DNA of 19,195 nt from JANYGM01 sp043764015. GTDB taxonomy: Bacteria > Bacteroidota > Bacteroidia > Cytophagales > Thermonemataceae. The stretch covers positions 1 through 19,195 of the forward strand of contig JAYUKY010000020.1 of assembly GCA_043764015.1 (NCBI GenBank), in the 5' to 3' direction. The notes beneath the pieces are model-generated. The model worked only from the letters and a program-made list of their open reading frames with translations, did not search any database and was not told the origin of the DNA. Positions 1 through 6,583 of this stretch are shown in pieces (position 1 is the first letter of the stretch; each line of letters starts with the position of its first letter). The position numbers and the translations under genes were made by a program.

Positions 1-77
1 AAAACACCAAGCAACGGCGGTTTTTTTGATACCTTTTGCAAAAAATAATGCTATAACTATTTGATTATAAAAGTATT
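1..77. repeat. Long direct repeat, left copy (cut by window edge)
   Basis: This 77-base stretch recurs at the far right end of the window. Bases 12-77 are identical to 19130-19195, and bases 1-11 differ from 19119-19129 at two positions (7 and 11). The right copy is preceded by a hairpin-forming sequence whose equivalent here would lie outside the window. The true length is unknown because both copies are cut by the window edges. No coding potential is seen. A dispersed intergenic repeat family is the simplest explanation. Confidence 0.85.
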
Positions 78-167
78 ATATTCTGTTTCTTAACAACAAT
101 TTAAGGCACAAGTAGGCACTAAAAAATACAAAGTTCAATACAAAGTTTATCAGATTTTAATAGAATA

Positions 168-203
168 CTAAAAAAGTTACGTAAATTTGCGTAACTTTTT
201 TAG
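168..203. promoter_or_regulatory. Inverted repeat with promoter-like -7 box in its loop, upstream of mqo
   Basis: CTAAAAAAGTTACG (168-181) is perfectly complementary to CGTAACTTTTTTAG (190-203), with an 8-base loop TAAATTTG (182-189). The loop matches the Bacteroidota -7 consensus TAnnTTTG and continues as CG. The end of the structure lies 38 bases before the mqo start. It may be a bidirectional terminator for a gene to the left, or an operator that straddles the mqo promoter. No convincing -33 TTG is seen at 19-20 bases (the sequence there is TTAATA), so promoter use is uncertain. Confidence 0.5.
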
Positions 204-241
204 TTAAAAATCTCTAACAATTTCCTATAAATTCTTTCAAA

Positions 242-1783
242 ATGAACGAAGAAGAAAATAAAAACGACTACAACGAAGTCATTAACGACACTTTTGATAT
301 TGTCCTTGTGGGCGCAGGTATGATGAGCGCAACGCTTGGCGTGATGCTCAAACAAATGATGCCAGATGCTAAAATTGCCATTTTTGAGCGTATGGAAGAT
401 GTTGCAATGGAAAGTTCTGATGCGTGGAATAACGCTGGGACAGGGCATTCTGCTTTCTGTGAACTGAATTATACCCCTCAAAATGAGGCAGGCGACATAG
501 ACATCAGCAAAGCTCTCAAAATTGCGTCCTCTTTTGAGATTTCTAAGGAGTTTTGGGCATATTTGTTAGAAAGAAAATACATCAAAAACCCTCGTAATTT
601 TCTTAATAAAACTCCTCATATTAGCTTTGTTTGGGGTGAAGAAAATGTAGCTTTCCTCAAAAAACGCTACCAAATGCTTACAGAAAATGCCCTTTTTGAA
701 GGTATGGAGTATTCTGAAGACATCAAAACTTTGACAGAATGGATGCCACTTGTAATGGAAAAACGCAATCCTGACGAAAAAGTAGCTGCTACCAAAATGG
801 ATATTGGTACAGACATTAATTTTGGTGCATTGGCAAGAGAAATGTTTGCGTATTTGGATAGACAAGAAGATACTTCTTTATTTTTGAGCCACGAAATCAG
901 AGATTTGGAGAAAATAGACAAAAAAGATGAAAATGGAGAAAATCAGTCTTATTGGAAACTTCGTATCAAGGATTTAAAAAATGATTCTAAGGAATTTGTT
1001 TGTGGTAAATTTGTGTTTGTAGGTGCTGGTGGTGGTGCTTTTCCGCTTTTGGATAAATCTGATATTCCAGAAGGGGCAGGTTTTGGCGGATTTCCTATTA
1101 GTGGGCAGTGGCTCAAATGCAATAATGAAGCAGTTATTGCTAAACACGCTTCAAAAGTTTATGGGAAAGCTAGTGTAGGTGCGCCACCTATGTCTGTGCC
1201 ACACTTGGATACACGTATGATAAATGGCAAAAAAGAGCTTCTATTTGGTCCTTATGCAGGTTTTTCTACAAAATTCCTAAAAAATGGTTCTTATTTTGAT
1301 TTGCCTTTTTCTGTTGATTTTGGCAATATGTTTCCTATGTTGTCGGCTGGTTTCCGCAATTTGCCTCTAACAAAATACTTGGTAGAACAGGTTACACAAT
1401 CTATGGAAGACAGAATGCAGGCACTAAGGGAGTATTTTCCTGATGCAAAAACAGAAGATTGGGAACTTGTGGTGGCAGGTCAGCGAGTGCAAATCATCAA
1501 AAAAGATGATAAAGAAGGTGGCAAATTAGAGTTTGGAACAGAAATAGTGTCGTCTTCTGATGGTTCATTTGCAGCACTTTTGGGGGCATCTCCTGGTGCA
1601 AGTACGGCTGTTACTATTATGCTTGATTTGATGAAAAAATGTTTTAAAGAGGAACTAAACACAGATGCTTGGCAAACCACATTAAAATATATGTTACCTT
1701 CTTATGGCAATTCTTTGATAACAGATGCAGCACTTTGTAAAAAGGTGCGTGAAAAAACAAATAAAGTGCTTTTTGGAGAATAA
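242..1783 (+). CDS. mqo: Malate:quinone oxidoreductase
   Basis: FAD-dependent, membrane-associated enzyme that oxidises L-malate to oxaloacetate and passes electrons to the quinone pool; it replaces or bypasses NAD-malate dehydrogenase in the TCA cycle. The 513-residue product is near the usual size for the family. A Rossmann dinucleotide-binding motif is visible near the N-terminus (GAGMMS, residues 24-29), followed by the Mqo-typical segment ESSDAWNNAGTGHSA. Further typical segments are VGAGGGAFPLL and, near the C-terminus, LLGASPGASTA. No signal peptide or membrane helix is seen, consistent with a peripheral membrane protein. The ATG at 242 follows an A/T-rich leader without a clear Shine-Dalgarno. 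The gene is monocistronic, with a palindromic terminator 8 bases after the stop. Confidence 0.95.
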   Translation: MNEEENKNDYNEVINDTFDIVLVGAGMMSATLGVMLKQMMPDAKIAIFERMEDVAMESSDAWNNAGTGHSAFCELNYTPQNEAGDIDISKALKIASSFEISKEFWAYLLERKYIKNPRNFLNKTPHISFVWGEENVAFLKKRYQMLTENALFEGMEYSEDIKTLTEWMPLVMEKRNPDEKVAATKMDIGTDINFGALAREMFAYLDRQEDTSLFLSHEIRDLEKIDKKDENGENQSYWKLRIKDLKNDSKEFVCGKFVFVGAGGGAFPLLDKSDIPEGAGFGGFPISGQWLKCNNEAVIAKHASKVYGKASVGAPPMSVPHLDTRMINGKKELLFGPYAGFSTKFLKNGSYFDLPFSVDFGNMFPMLSAGFRNLPLTKYLVEQVTQSMEDRMQALREYFPDAKTEDWELVVAGQRVQIIKKDDKEGGKLEFGTEIVSSSDGSFAALLGASPGASTAVTIMLDLMKKCFKEELNTDAWQTTLKYMLPSYGNSLITDAALCKKVREKTNKVLFGE

Positions 1784-1791
1784 AAAACATA

Positions 1792-1838
1792 AAAAATTAG
1801 ACCTTCAAGGTTTTAAAAACCTTGAAGGTCTAATTTTT
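1792..1838. terminator. Perfect 23-bp palindromic terminator after mqo
   Basis: Bases 1792-1814 and 1816-1838 are exact reverse complements around a single central A (1815). The outer arms are A-run and T-run, so the structure can work as an intrinsic terminator on either strand. The core is ATTAGACCTTCAAGGTTTT. The length and perfection exceed what termination needs, suggesting that it belongs to a dispersed palindrome family; compare 10605-10637. Confidence 0.85.
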
Positions 1839-1923
1839 CCAAAAATATAAATTTCCTAAATCTCTTACAAAATAACATCAAATCAATAGTAACCAGAAGA
1901 TAAATTATTATGGGCAACTTGTA

Positions 1924-2192
1924 ATGATTATTATTTGCCTTATATGTGGAGCAAGTATTATTTTCTCAATGTTTTTAGTTGTACTTTTACCAGTATTAGG
2001 AGTATGGCAGTTGATAGATTTCATTGCATTATGGCTAAAAAATGGCTATAAAAAATGGTATAGTATTTACCTGCTTTTACTTTCTGTAGCAATATTTATG
2101 TTTTTCAGTAAGACTGATTTTTTTTAACTGTTGTTTGCACTTGGTTTTTAGCGTGTATTTACTTGGTAATGAGGCGTATATTTAGTATTTAG
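1924..2192 (+). pseudogene. Small multi-helix membrane protein, apparently frameshifted at a T8 run
   Basis: The intact reading frame from the ATG at 1924 gives only 67 residues (stop at 2125-2127) with hydrophobic helices at about residues 2-38 and 46-60. It ends directly after a run of eight T (2118-2125). If the run had nine T, translation would continue in the other frame to the TAG at 2190-2192 and add a further strongly hydrophobic helix (beginning FLTVVCTWFL). That would give an 89-residue membrane protein. The continuous hydrophobic coding after the stop is the evidence that the 67-residue form is shortened. Function is not recognised; the GVWQLI segment recalls small uncharacterised Bacteroidota membrane proteins. 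It could be a decayed gene, a slippage-regulated gene or a sequencing error. If the 67-residue form is real, its CDS is 1924-2127. Confidence 0.5.
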
Positions 2193-2201
2193 ATTTGGAA
2201 A

Positions 2202-2381
2202 ACTAAGTAATACATTGTAAATAAACTCCTAGTTTTATTTTTTATTCTAGGTGGCGTAAACGCCACCTCTTTATATCAAAGTCAAAAAATAGTTTTATGT
2301 ATAGCGGAGGTGTTCACGCCACCGTAGCCTAAAAATTAGTTTTTTGAAATTAGGAACTTATTTACAACACGTTACTAAGTA
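2202..2381. mobile_element. MITE-like inverted-repeat element with candidate 8-bp target duplication
   Basis: ACTAAGTA occurs at 2202-2209 and again at 2374-2381. Between these copies, the ends are imperfect inverted repeats of roughly 25-30 bases; both contain the core TTGTAAATAA, at 2215-2224 directly and 2357-2366 in reverse complement. The interior holds GGTGGCGTAAACGCCACC (2250-2267, a perfect 8-bp stem) and a near reverse-complement partner, GGAGGTGTTCACGCCACC (2307-2324). There is no transposase gene. The size (about 165-180 bp), terminal inverted repeats and flanking direct repeat fit a non-autonomous element. Its right edge abuts a decayed gene fragment. Confidence 0.6.
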
Positions 2382-2422
2382 TTATTTCTTATTTGCTAGG
2401 AGAAGGCAAAAAACAATTATAA
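2382..2422 (+). pseudogene. 3' remnant of a second PD-(D/E)XK-like gene copy
   Basis: The last 24 bases (2399-2422) are identical to the last 24 bases of the intact gene downstream (3017-3040), including the stop codon. In frame they encode YLLGEGKKQL, the exact C-terminus of that protein. Homology fades at the right boundary of the inverted-repeat element. To the left of the element, 2191-2203 resembles the preceding part of the same gene (AGATTTG...AAAACT) with a small indel. The simplest reading is an upstream tandem paralog, mostly deleted, whose tail was split by the element. The left-flank similarity is short and less certain. Confidence 0.6.
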
Positions 2423-2434
2423 AACACTAAAATT

Positions 2435-3040
2435 ATGGCATTTACAGATTATAAAAACCTTACTATTTTGAAGGCAAAACACCCTCAAATCATAGTAAAA
2501 TCAGAAGAATTCATACCAGAACTACCACTATTAGAAATAGAAGTGGCTTTGCAAAAAGATGTAAAAAAAAATCTACGTACTTACCGCAGCAATGAATTTT
2601 ATGCTACTGAAACGCTTGTATCACCTATTTTGCGTTATGTTTGGCAAAATATGTATTGGGAAGATATGAATATGTGGACACATCAAGCCATCAAATATGA
2701 TGAGGATTTGTGTGGTGTGCCTGATTTTATGTTTACGCACCTTGACCAAGAACAATATCAAATCCTTTCTTATCCAATTATCACAACAGTAGAAGCAAAA
2801 GCAGAGAATTTTGTGGAAGGCTGGGCGCAATGTATAGCGCAAATGTTTGCTTGTCAGAAACTTAACACAAAGCTAAATGTAATTATTTATGGTATTGTCA
2901 CGACAGGCAAGTTTTGGGAATTTGCCAAAATAACTGGTGATATTGTTGTTATTCATAATATTTCTTATTCTATTGGAGATTTGCCAAAACTGATTACTGT
3001 GCTGGATTACTTACTGGGAGAAGGCAAAAAACAATTATAA
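2435..3040 (+). CDS. PD-(D/E)XK nuclease-superfamily protein (HsdR N-terminal-like), hypothetical
   Basis: This 201-residue soluble protein has no signal peptide. The order of motifs fits the PD-(D/E)XK fold as seen in type I restriction R-subunit N-terminal-like proteins: GVPDFMF (Asp97), TVEAKAE (Glu120-x-Lys122), then GWAQCIAQM with candidate motif-IV glutamines (Gln132/Gln136), followed by a YGIVTTGKFWEF segment. No methylase, specificity subunit or helicase lies nearby, so it is a stand-alone protein and not part of a visible restriction system. Fragments of near-identical copies flank it on both sides (2382-2422 and 3129-3179), which shows that this is a multicopy, recombining family. 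The true substrate and activity are unknown. The start at 2435 lies 12 bases after the stop of the upstream remnant. Confidence 0.75.
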   Translation: MAFTDYKNLTILKAKHPQIIVKSEEFIPELPLLEIEVALQKDVKKNLRTYRSNEFYATETLVSPILRYVWQNMYWEDMNMWTHQAIKYDEDLCGVPDFMFTHLDQEQYQILSYPIITTVEAKAENFVEGWAQCIAQMFACQKLNTKLNVIIYGIVTTGKFWEFAKITGDIVVIHNISYSIGDLPKLITVLDYLLGEGKKQL

Positions 3041-3052
3041 GTTTTTTACACA

Positions 3053-3127
3053 TCAGCCATAAACTTGTTTGTGAGGATTGTAACGCATTTTTTCAAATAT
3101 TCTCAATGCTAAATCTTGTTGTTCTCG
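3053..3127 (-). pseudogene. Possible C-terminal remnant of an unidentified minus-strand gene
   Basis: Read on the minus strand, the interval is open for 24 codons ending in TGA (3053-3055). The translation starts REQQDLALRIFEKMRYNP and ends HKQVYG. The residue mix is protein-like and unlike random AT-rich translation. The open stretch stops exactly where the duplicated fragment at 3129 begins, consistent with a truncated gene end trapped in a rearranged patch. The family is not recognised, and chance cannot be excluded at this length. Confidence 0.3.
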
Positions 3128-3128
3128 T

Positions 3129-3179
3129 CAAAATATATATTGGGAAGATATGAATATGTGGACACATCAAGCCATCAAA
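3129..3179 (+). pseudogene. Internal fragment of the PD-(D/E)XK-like gene, duplicated
   Basis: These 51 bases match 2645-2695 inside the intact gene at 50 of 51 positions; the one difference is G2653 versus A3137. In the parent frame they encode the segment around MYWEDMNMWTHQAIK. Both edges are sharp, with unrelated sequence on either side. The fragment has no start or continued frame and is not expressed as a meaningful product. Its near identity implies a recent copy or derivation from a close paralog elsewhere. Confidence 0.85.
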
Positions 3180-3202
3180 ATGCACTTTATCTAAAACCAA
3201 AG

Positions 3203-3232
3203 GCGCAAAGATTTATTTTCTTTGCGCTTTTT
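3203..3232 (+). terminator. Intrinsic terminator
   Basis: GCGCAAAGA (3203-3211) pairs with TCTTTGCGC (3219-3227) across a 7-base loop and is followed by TTTTT (3228-3232). It faces rightward and lies 93 bases before the TPR-CHAT start. It would end transcripts coming from the nuclease-like gene or its fragments. Confidence 0.7.
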
Positions 3233-3325
3233 CAATACCTCAACTTATTCAAAAGAAAACTAACAAAATACAACTTTTTATCCAAAAAAACGTATATTTA
3301 GCAAATCATCTTTTAACATTACAAA

Positions 3326-6265
3326 ATGAAAAATAACCTTAAAAAACAACTGAAAACCTATCTATTTGTTGCTTTTTGCGCTTTTTTGAGCCTGCAAACT
3401 ACACAAGTTTTAGCGCAATTTGGTGACCTCAAAAATAAACTAAAAGACAAAACTGGCAAAGTAAAAAATGCTACAGGCGTTGATTTGGAGAAGATAAGCA
3501 AAAATGCCGTTGTCAATCAAATGAATAAAGGACGTGCAAGGTATGATTCTACCAACTTTTCTATTGCTATTGCCGTAAGTGATGAAACTGGTTTTTATGA
3601 AGAGAAAGACCTTTTTAGAGATATTGGCGCAGATAAAATTGCCGCTAATATGTTTGTCAATGATGGAAAAGTCAATGCCACCACTTTTGCAGACACAGAC
3701 CCTTTGCAAATAGCAAAAAGCACCAACAACACAGGTGAAATGGCATTTTCTAGTAGTAAATATGCCACCGCAGAGAAATGTTTTCTTGCTGCTTTGAGCG
3801 AATACAAGTCGGCAGGCGCAGAAAATAGCATTTATTCTAACAAAACACTTTCAAATCTTGGCTTGCTTTATACCGTTACGGCACGCAACGAAGAAGCAGA
3901 AAAATATATCAATATTGCACTAGCACAAAAAGAAAAACTTTTGGGCAAAGATAGTCCTGATTATGCCTTTTCTCTCAATAATAAGGCACTTTTATACACG
4001 CATTTGGGGCAATATGATGAGGCACAACAAATGATAGACAACGCTCTTTCAATAGTTGAAAAGGCTAATTCTAAGGATAAAATGCCACTTGCTATTCTTC
4101 ACAACAATAAAGGCTACATTTATCAGACTTTGGGGCGTTTCAAAGAAGCTGAAACTACTTACAAAAAAGCCTTAGAAATTGCTGGGGACGAGTCTGGTGA
4201 GAAAAAACCAAATTATCAGCGTATGATGACTAATTTGGCACTTTTGTACCAAGAAACTAACCGTTTTGATGATGCTGACAAGATTTTTCAGAAAGCTATC
4301 AAAATCAAGAAAAACCGTTTGGGTACAAAATCTCCTGATTATGCCCATTTGCTTAACCTTGCCGCTGCTAACTTTATGCAAATGAATAAGTTAGATAAAG
4401 TTGAAAGCTATTTGCTTGATGCAATGAAAATATATGAAGAAAAATTCACTAAGATAAACCCTGCGTATGCAAAGGCACAAAGCAATTTAGGCGTTTTTTA
4501 TAGGATAAAAGGAGATTTGAAAAAATCAGAAGAAAACCTAAAAGAGGCTTTGGCTACTCGTTTGGTTGTTTTGGGAGAAAATCACCCAAAAACACTACAA
4601 TCAAAAGAAGAACTTGCTATTTTGTTTTGGCAAAAAAATGAAGTTGTAGAAGCTGCAAAACTGTATAGAGAAGTCTTAAACCAACAAGATGAGTTTATTA
4701 CAAAGTATTTTCCGCCAATGAGCGAGTCTGAAAAAGAAAAATATTGGACACGTTTGCGCCCAACTTATCAGCGTTTTTTTGCTTTTGCAACCGCTTTTGG
4801 TAAGCAAGACCCACAACTTTTGATAGATATGTATAATTATCATACTGTAACGAAAGGGATTTTGGTTTCTTCTACCAACCGCATCAAAAAGACAATTTTA
4901 GCTAGTAAAGATGCTAAATTGATTGCTGATTATAACGAATGGATTGCTAAAAAAGAACTTTTATCTGGACTTTATGAACTCTCAAAAGAAGAACTTTTAG
5001 AACAAAAAATTGACATCAAAGCCATTGAAAGTGAAGCAAATACGTTAGAAAAGTCGCTTTCTACCAAATCAGATGCTTTTAATAAGGGTTTTAAAGAAGA
5101 TTTTGCAGATTTCAATAAAATTACTAGCGTACTTGCCCCAGATGAAGCAGCCGTAGAAATTATCAATTTTTATAAATTTGATAAGCAACTTACAGATAGC
5201 TCTTATTATGCCGCTTTGATAGCTACTAAAGGTGCTAAAACGCCTCAAATGGTGCTGATGACCAACGGGAAATCAATGGAAACTGATGATTTCGCCTATT
5301 ATAAAAATGCTATTCGTACCAAAAAAGACAATCAATTTGCTTATAAAGCCTATTGGGAAAGCATAGAGAAGGTTTTAACAGGGAAAAAGAAAATTTATAC
5401 TTCTCTTGATGGCGTTTATCACCAAGTAAATATGAATACGCTACTAAAACCAAGCGGAAAATACGTTATTGAAGACCAAAATCTTGTGCTGGTAACCAAT
5501 ACTCGTGATATTCCTATGATAAAAAAACGTGAAAAATTGACACGAGCTAATAAAACTAAAACCGCTGTTTTGATAGGAAACCCTAATTATGGCACAACAG
5601 GAGCTATTTCGCCACTTCCTGGCACCAAAAAAGAAGTAGAAGGCATTAAACCTTTACTTACAGGCTATAAAACGGTTATCTTGATGGGAAATGATGCGTC
5701 AGAAACTAAATTTAAGGAAATTGACGACAAAACGCACCCAACTATCCTACATATTGCCACACACGGCTTTTTCCTTGATGACGTGAAAGAAGGTAATGGA
5801 AAAGTTTTTGGAATTGAAGCGACAAAAGCAAGGGAAAACCCGCTTTTACGTGCTGGTTTGATGCTTGCAGGTTCTGAGGCAGTTGTTGGCGGACTTGCTG
5901 ACCAAAAAGCTCTCAAAGAAAATGAAAATGGCGTTTTGACCGCTTATGAGGTTATGAATATGAATTTGGAAGATACAGAACTAACCATTATTAGTGCTTG
6001 TGAAACTGGAAATGGTACTGTGGTAGCTGGTGAGGGCGTTTATGGTCTGCAACGTGCTTTCCAAGTGGCTGGTACTGACGCACTTGTGATGAGCCTATGG
6101 AAAGTAAGTGACGAAGGTACACAAGAACTTATGAGAAATTTTTATCAAGCACTTGTGGCAAATGGTGGCAACCGTTCTGCGGCTTTCAAACAAGCACAAT
6201 TAAAGCTAAAAGAAAAATATAAATCTCCTTATTTTTGGGGAGCTTTCGTAATGGTAGGATTTTAG
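3326..6265 (+). CDS. Secreted TPR-CHAT caspase-like protein (979 aa)
   Basis: Residues 1-30 are a signal peptide (cleavage probably VLA-QF), so the protein is exported to the periplasm or cell surface. After a short polar region come TPR repeats with a spacing of about 42 residues, like kinesin-light-chain TPRs (about residues 133-457). A helical linker follows, then a C-terminal CHAT domain (about 628-979), a caspase-like cysteine peptidase fold. The expected catalytic pair is present: His813 in HIATHGFF and Cys892 in SACETGNG, followed by the usual GEGVYGLQRAF and MSLWKV segments. TPRs are protein-protein interaction surfaces, so substrate or activator recognition through them is likely. 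No regulatory partner is adjacent on the left, and a terminator lies 18 bases after the stop. The extracytoplasmic location differs from the cytoplasmic CHAT proteases of known defence systems. Substrate unknown. Confidence 0.9.
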   Translation: MKNNLKKQLKTYLFVAFCAFLSLQTTQVLAQFGDLKNKLKDKTGKVKNATGVDLEKISKNAVVNQMNKGRARYDSTNFSIAIAVSDETGFYEEKDLFRDIGADKIAANMFVNDGKVNATTFADTDPLQIAKSTNNTGEMAFSSSKYATAEKCFLAALSEYKSAGAENSIYSNKTLSNLGLLYTVTARNEEAEKYINIALAQKEKLLGKDSPDYAFSLNNKALLYTHLGQYDEAQQMIDNALSIVEKANSKDKMPLAILHNNKGYIYQTLGRFKEAETTYKKALEIAGDESGEKKPNYQRMMTNLALLYQETNRFDDADKIFQKAIKIKKNRLGTKSPDYAHLLNLAAANFMQMNKLDKVESYLLDAMKIYEEKFTKINPAYAKAQSNLGVFYRIKGDLKKSEENLKEALATRLVVLGENHPKTLQSKEELAILFWQKNEVVEAAKLYREVLNQQDEFITKYFPPMSESEKEKYWTRLRPTYQRFFAFATAFGKQDPQLLIDMYNYHTVTKGILVSSTNRIKKTILASKDAKLIADYNEWIAKKELLSGLYELSKEELLEQKIDIKAIESEANTLEKSLSTKSDAFNKGFKEDFADFNKITSVLAPDEAAVEIINFYKFDKQLTDSSYYAALIATKGAKTPQMVLMTNGKSMETDDFAYYKNAIRTKKDNQFAYKAYWESIEKVLTGKKKIYTSLDGVYHQVNMNTLLKPSGKYVIEDQNLVLVTNTRDIPMIKKREKLTRANKTKTAVLIGNPNYGTTGAISPLPGTKKEVEGIKPLLTGYKTVILMGNDASETKFKEIDDKTHPTILHIATHGFFLDDVKEGNGKVFGIEATKARENPLLRAGLMLAGSEAVVGGLADQKALKENENGVLTAYEVMNMNLEDTELTIISACETGNGTVVAGEGVYGLQRAFQVAGTDALVMSLWKVSDEGTQELMRNFYQALVANGGNRSAAFKQAQLKLKEKYKSPYFWGAFVMVGF

Positions 6266-6283
6266 TAATGAATAATTTTAATA

Positions 6284-6317
6284 AAAAACCCCACAATAAA
6301 ATTATTGTGGGGTTTTT
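6284..6317 (+). terminator. Intrinsic terminator after TPR-CHAT gene
   Basis: AAAAACCCCACAATAA (6284-6299) is perfectly complementary to TTATTGTGGGGTTTTT (6302-6317), with a 2-base centre and a terminal T-run. It lies 18 bases past the stop and is the clearest terminator in the window. Confidence 0.9.
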
Positions 6318-6342
6318 ACTTATTTTGATGTATATAACAAAC

Positions 6343-6569
6343 GGAAAGGATTTCGGAAAATGTACTGAAGTCCAGCGGACTGATATATTTATAGAAAAAT
6401 ATCAAAAAATGTATTTAGCTCCAACGGAACGACATCAATAAGGGCAGTTTTATAAATATTTCGCTCTTATGGAGCTTAATACAAAGACAATCATCTTTCT
6501 ATAAAACTAGCCCTTGCTAGTGCCGTTCCGCTGGAACTAATACAAAATTGTTTTTCCGAAATCCTTCCC
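6343..6569. repeat. Inverted-repeat (MITE-like) element between CHAT gene and accC
   Basis: The outer arms 6343-6360 and 6552-6569 are complementary at 17 of 18 positions (core AAGGATTTCGGAAAA). A second, longer pair lies inside: 6411-6454 is an imperfect reverse complement of 6500-6543, including GGAACG/CGTTCC and AAGGGC/GCCCTT. TCCAGCGGA at 6371-6379 also recurs inverted in the right arm. The element fills the gap between two convergent genes and carries no open frame of note. No clean target duplication is evident. Its ends stop 14 bases before the accC stop codon. Confidence 0.75.
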
Positions 6570-6583
6570 TTGCCTAGTATATT

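Noticed and set aside
2435..3040. Complete restriction-modification locus
   Set aside because: Only a nuclease-like fold is present; no methyltransferase, specificity or helicase gene is adjacent.
3116..3301. Small plus-strand gene before the TPR-CHAT gene
   Set aside because: It reads the duplicated nuclease-gene fragment out of frame and then crosses a terminator hairpin.
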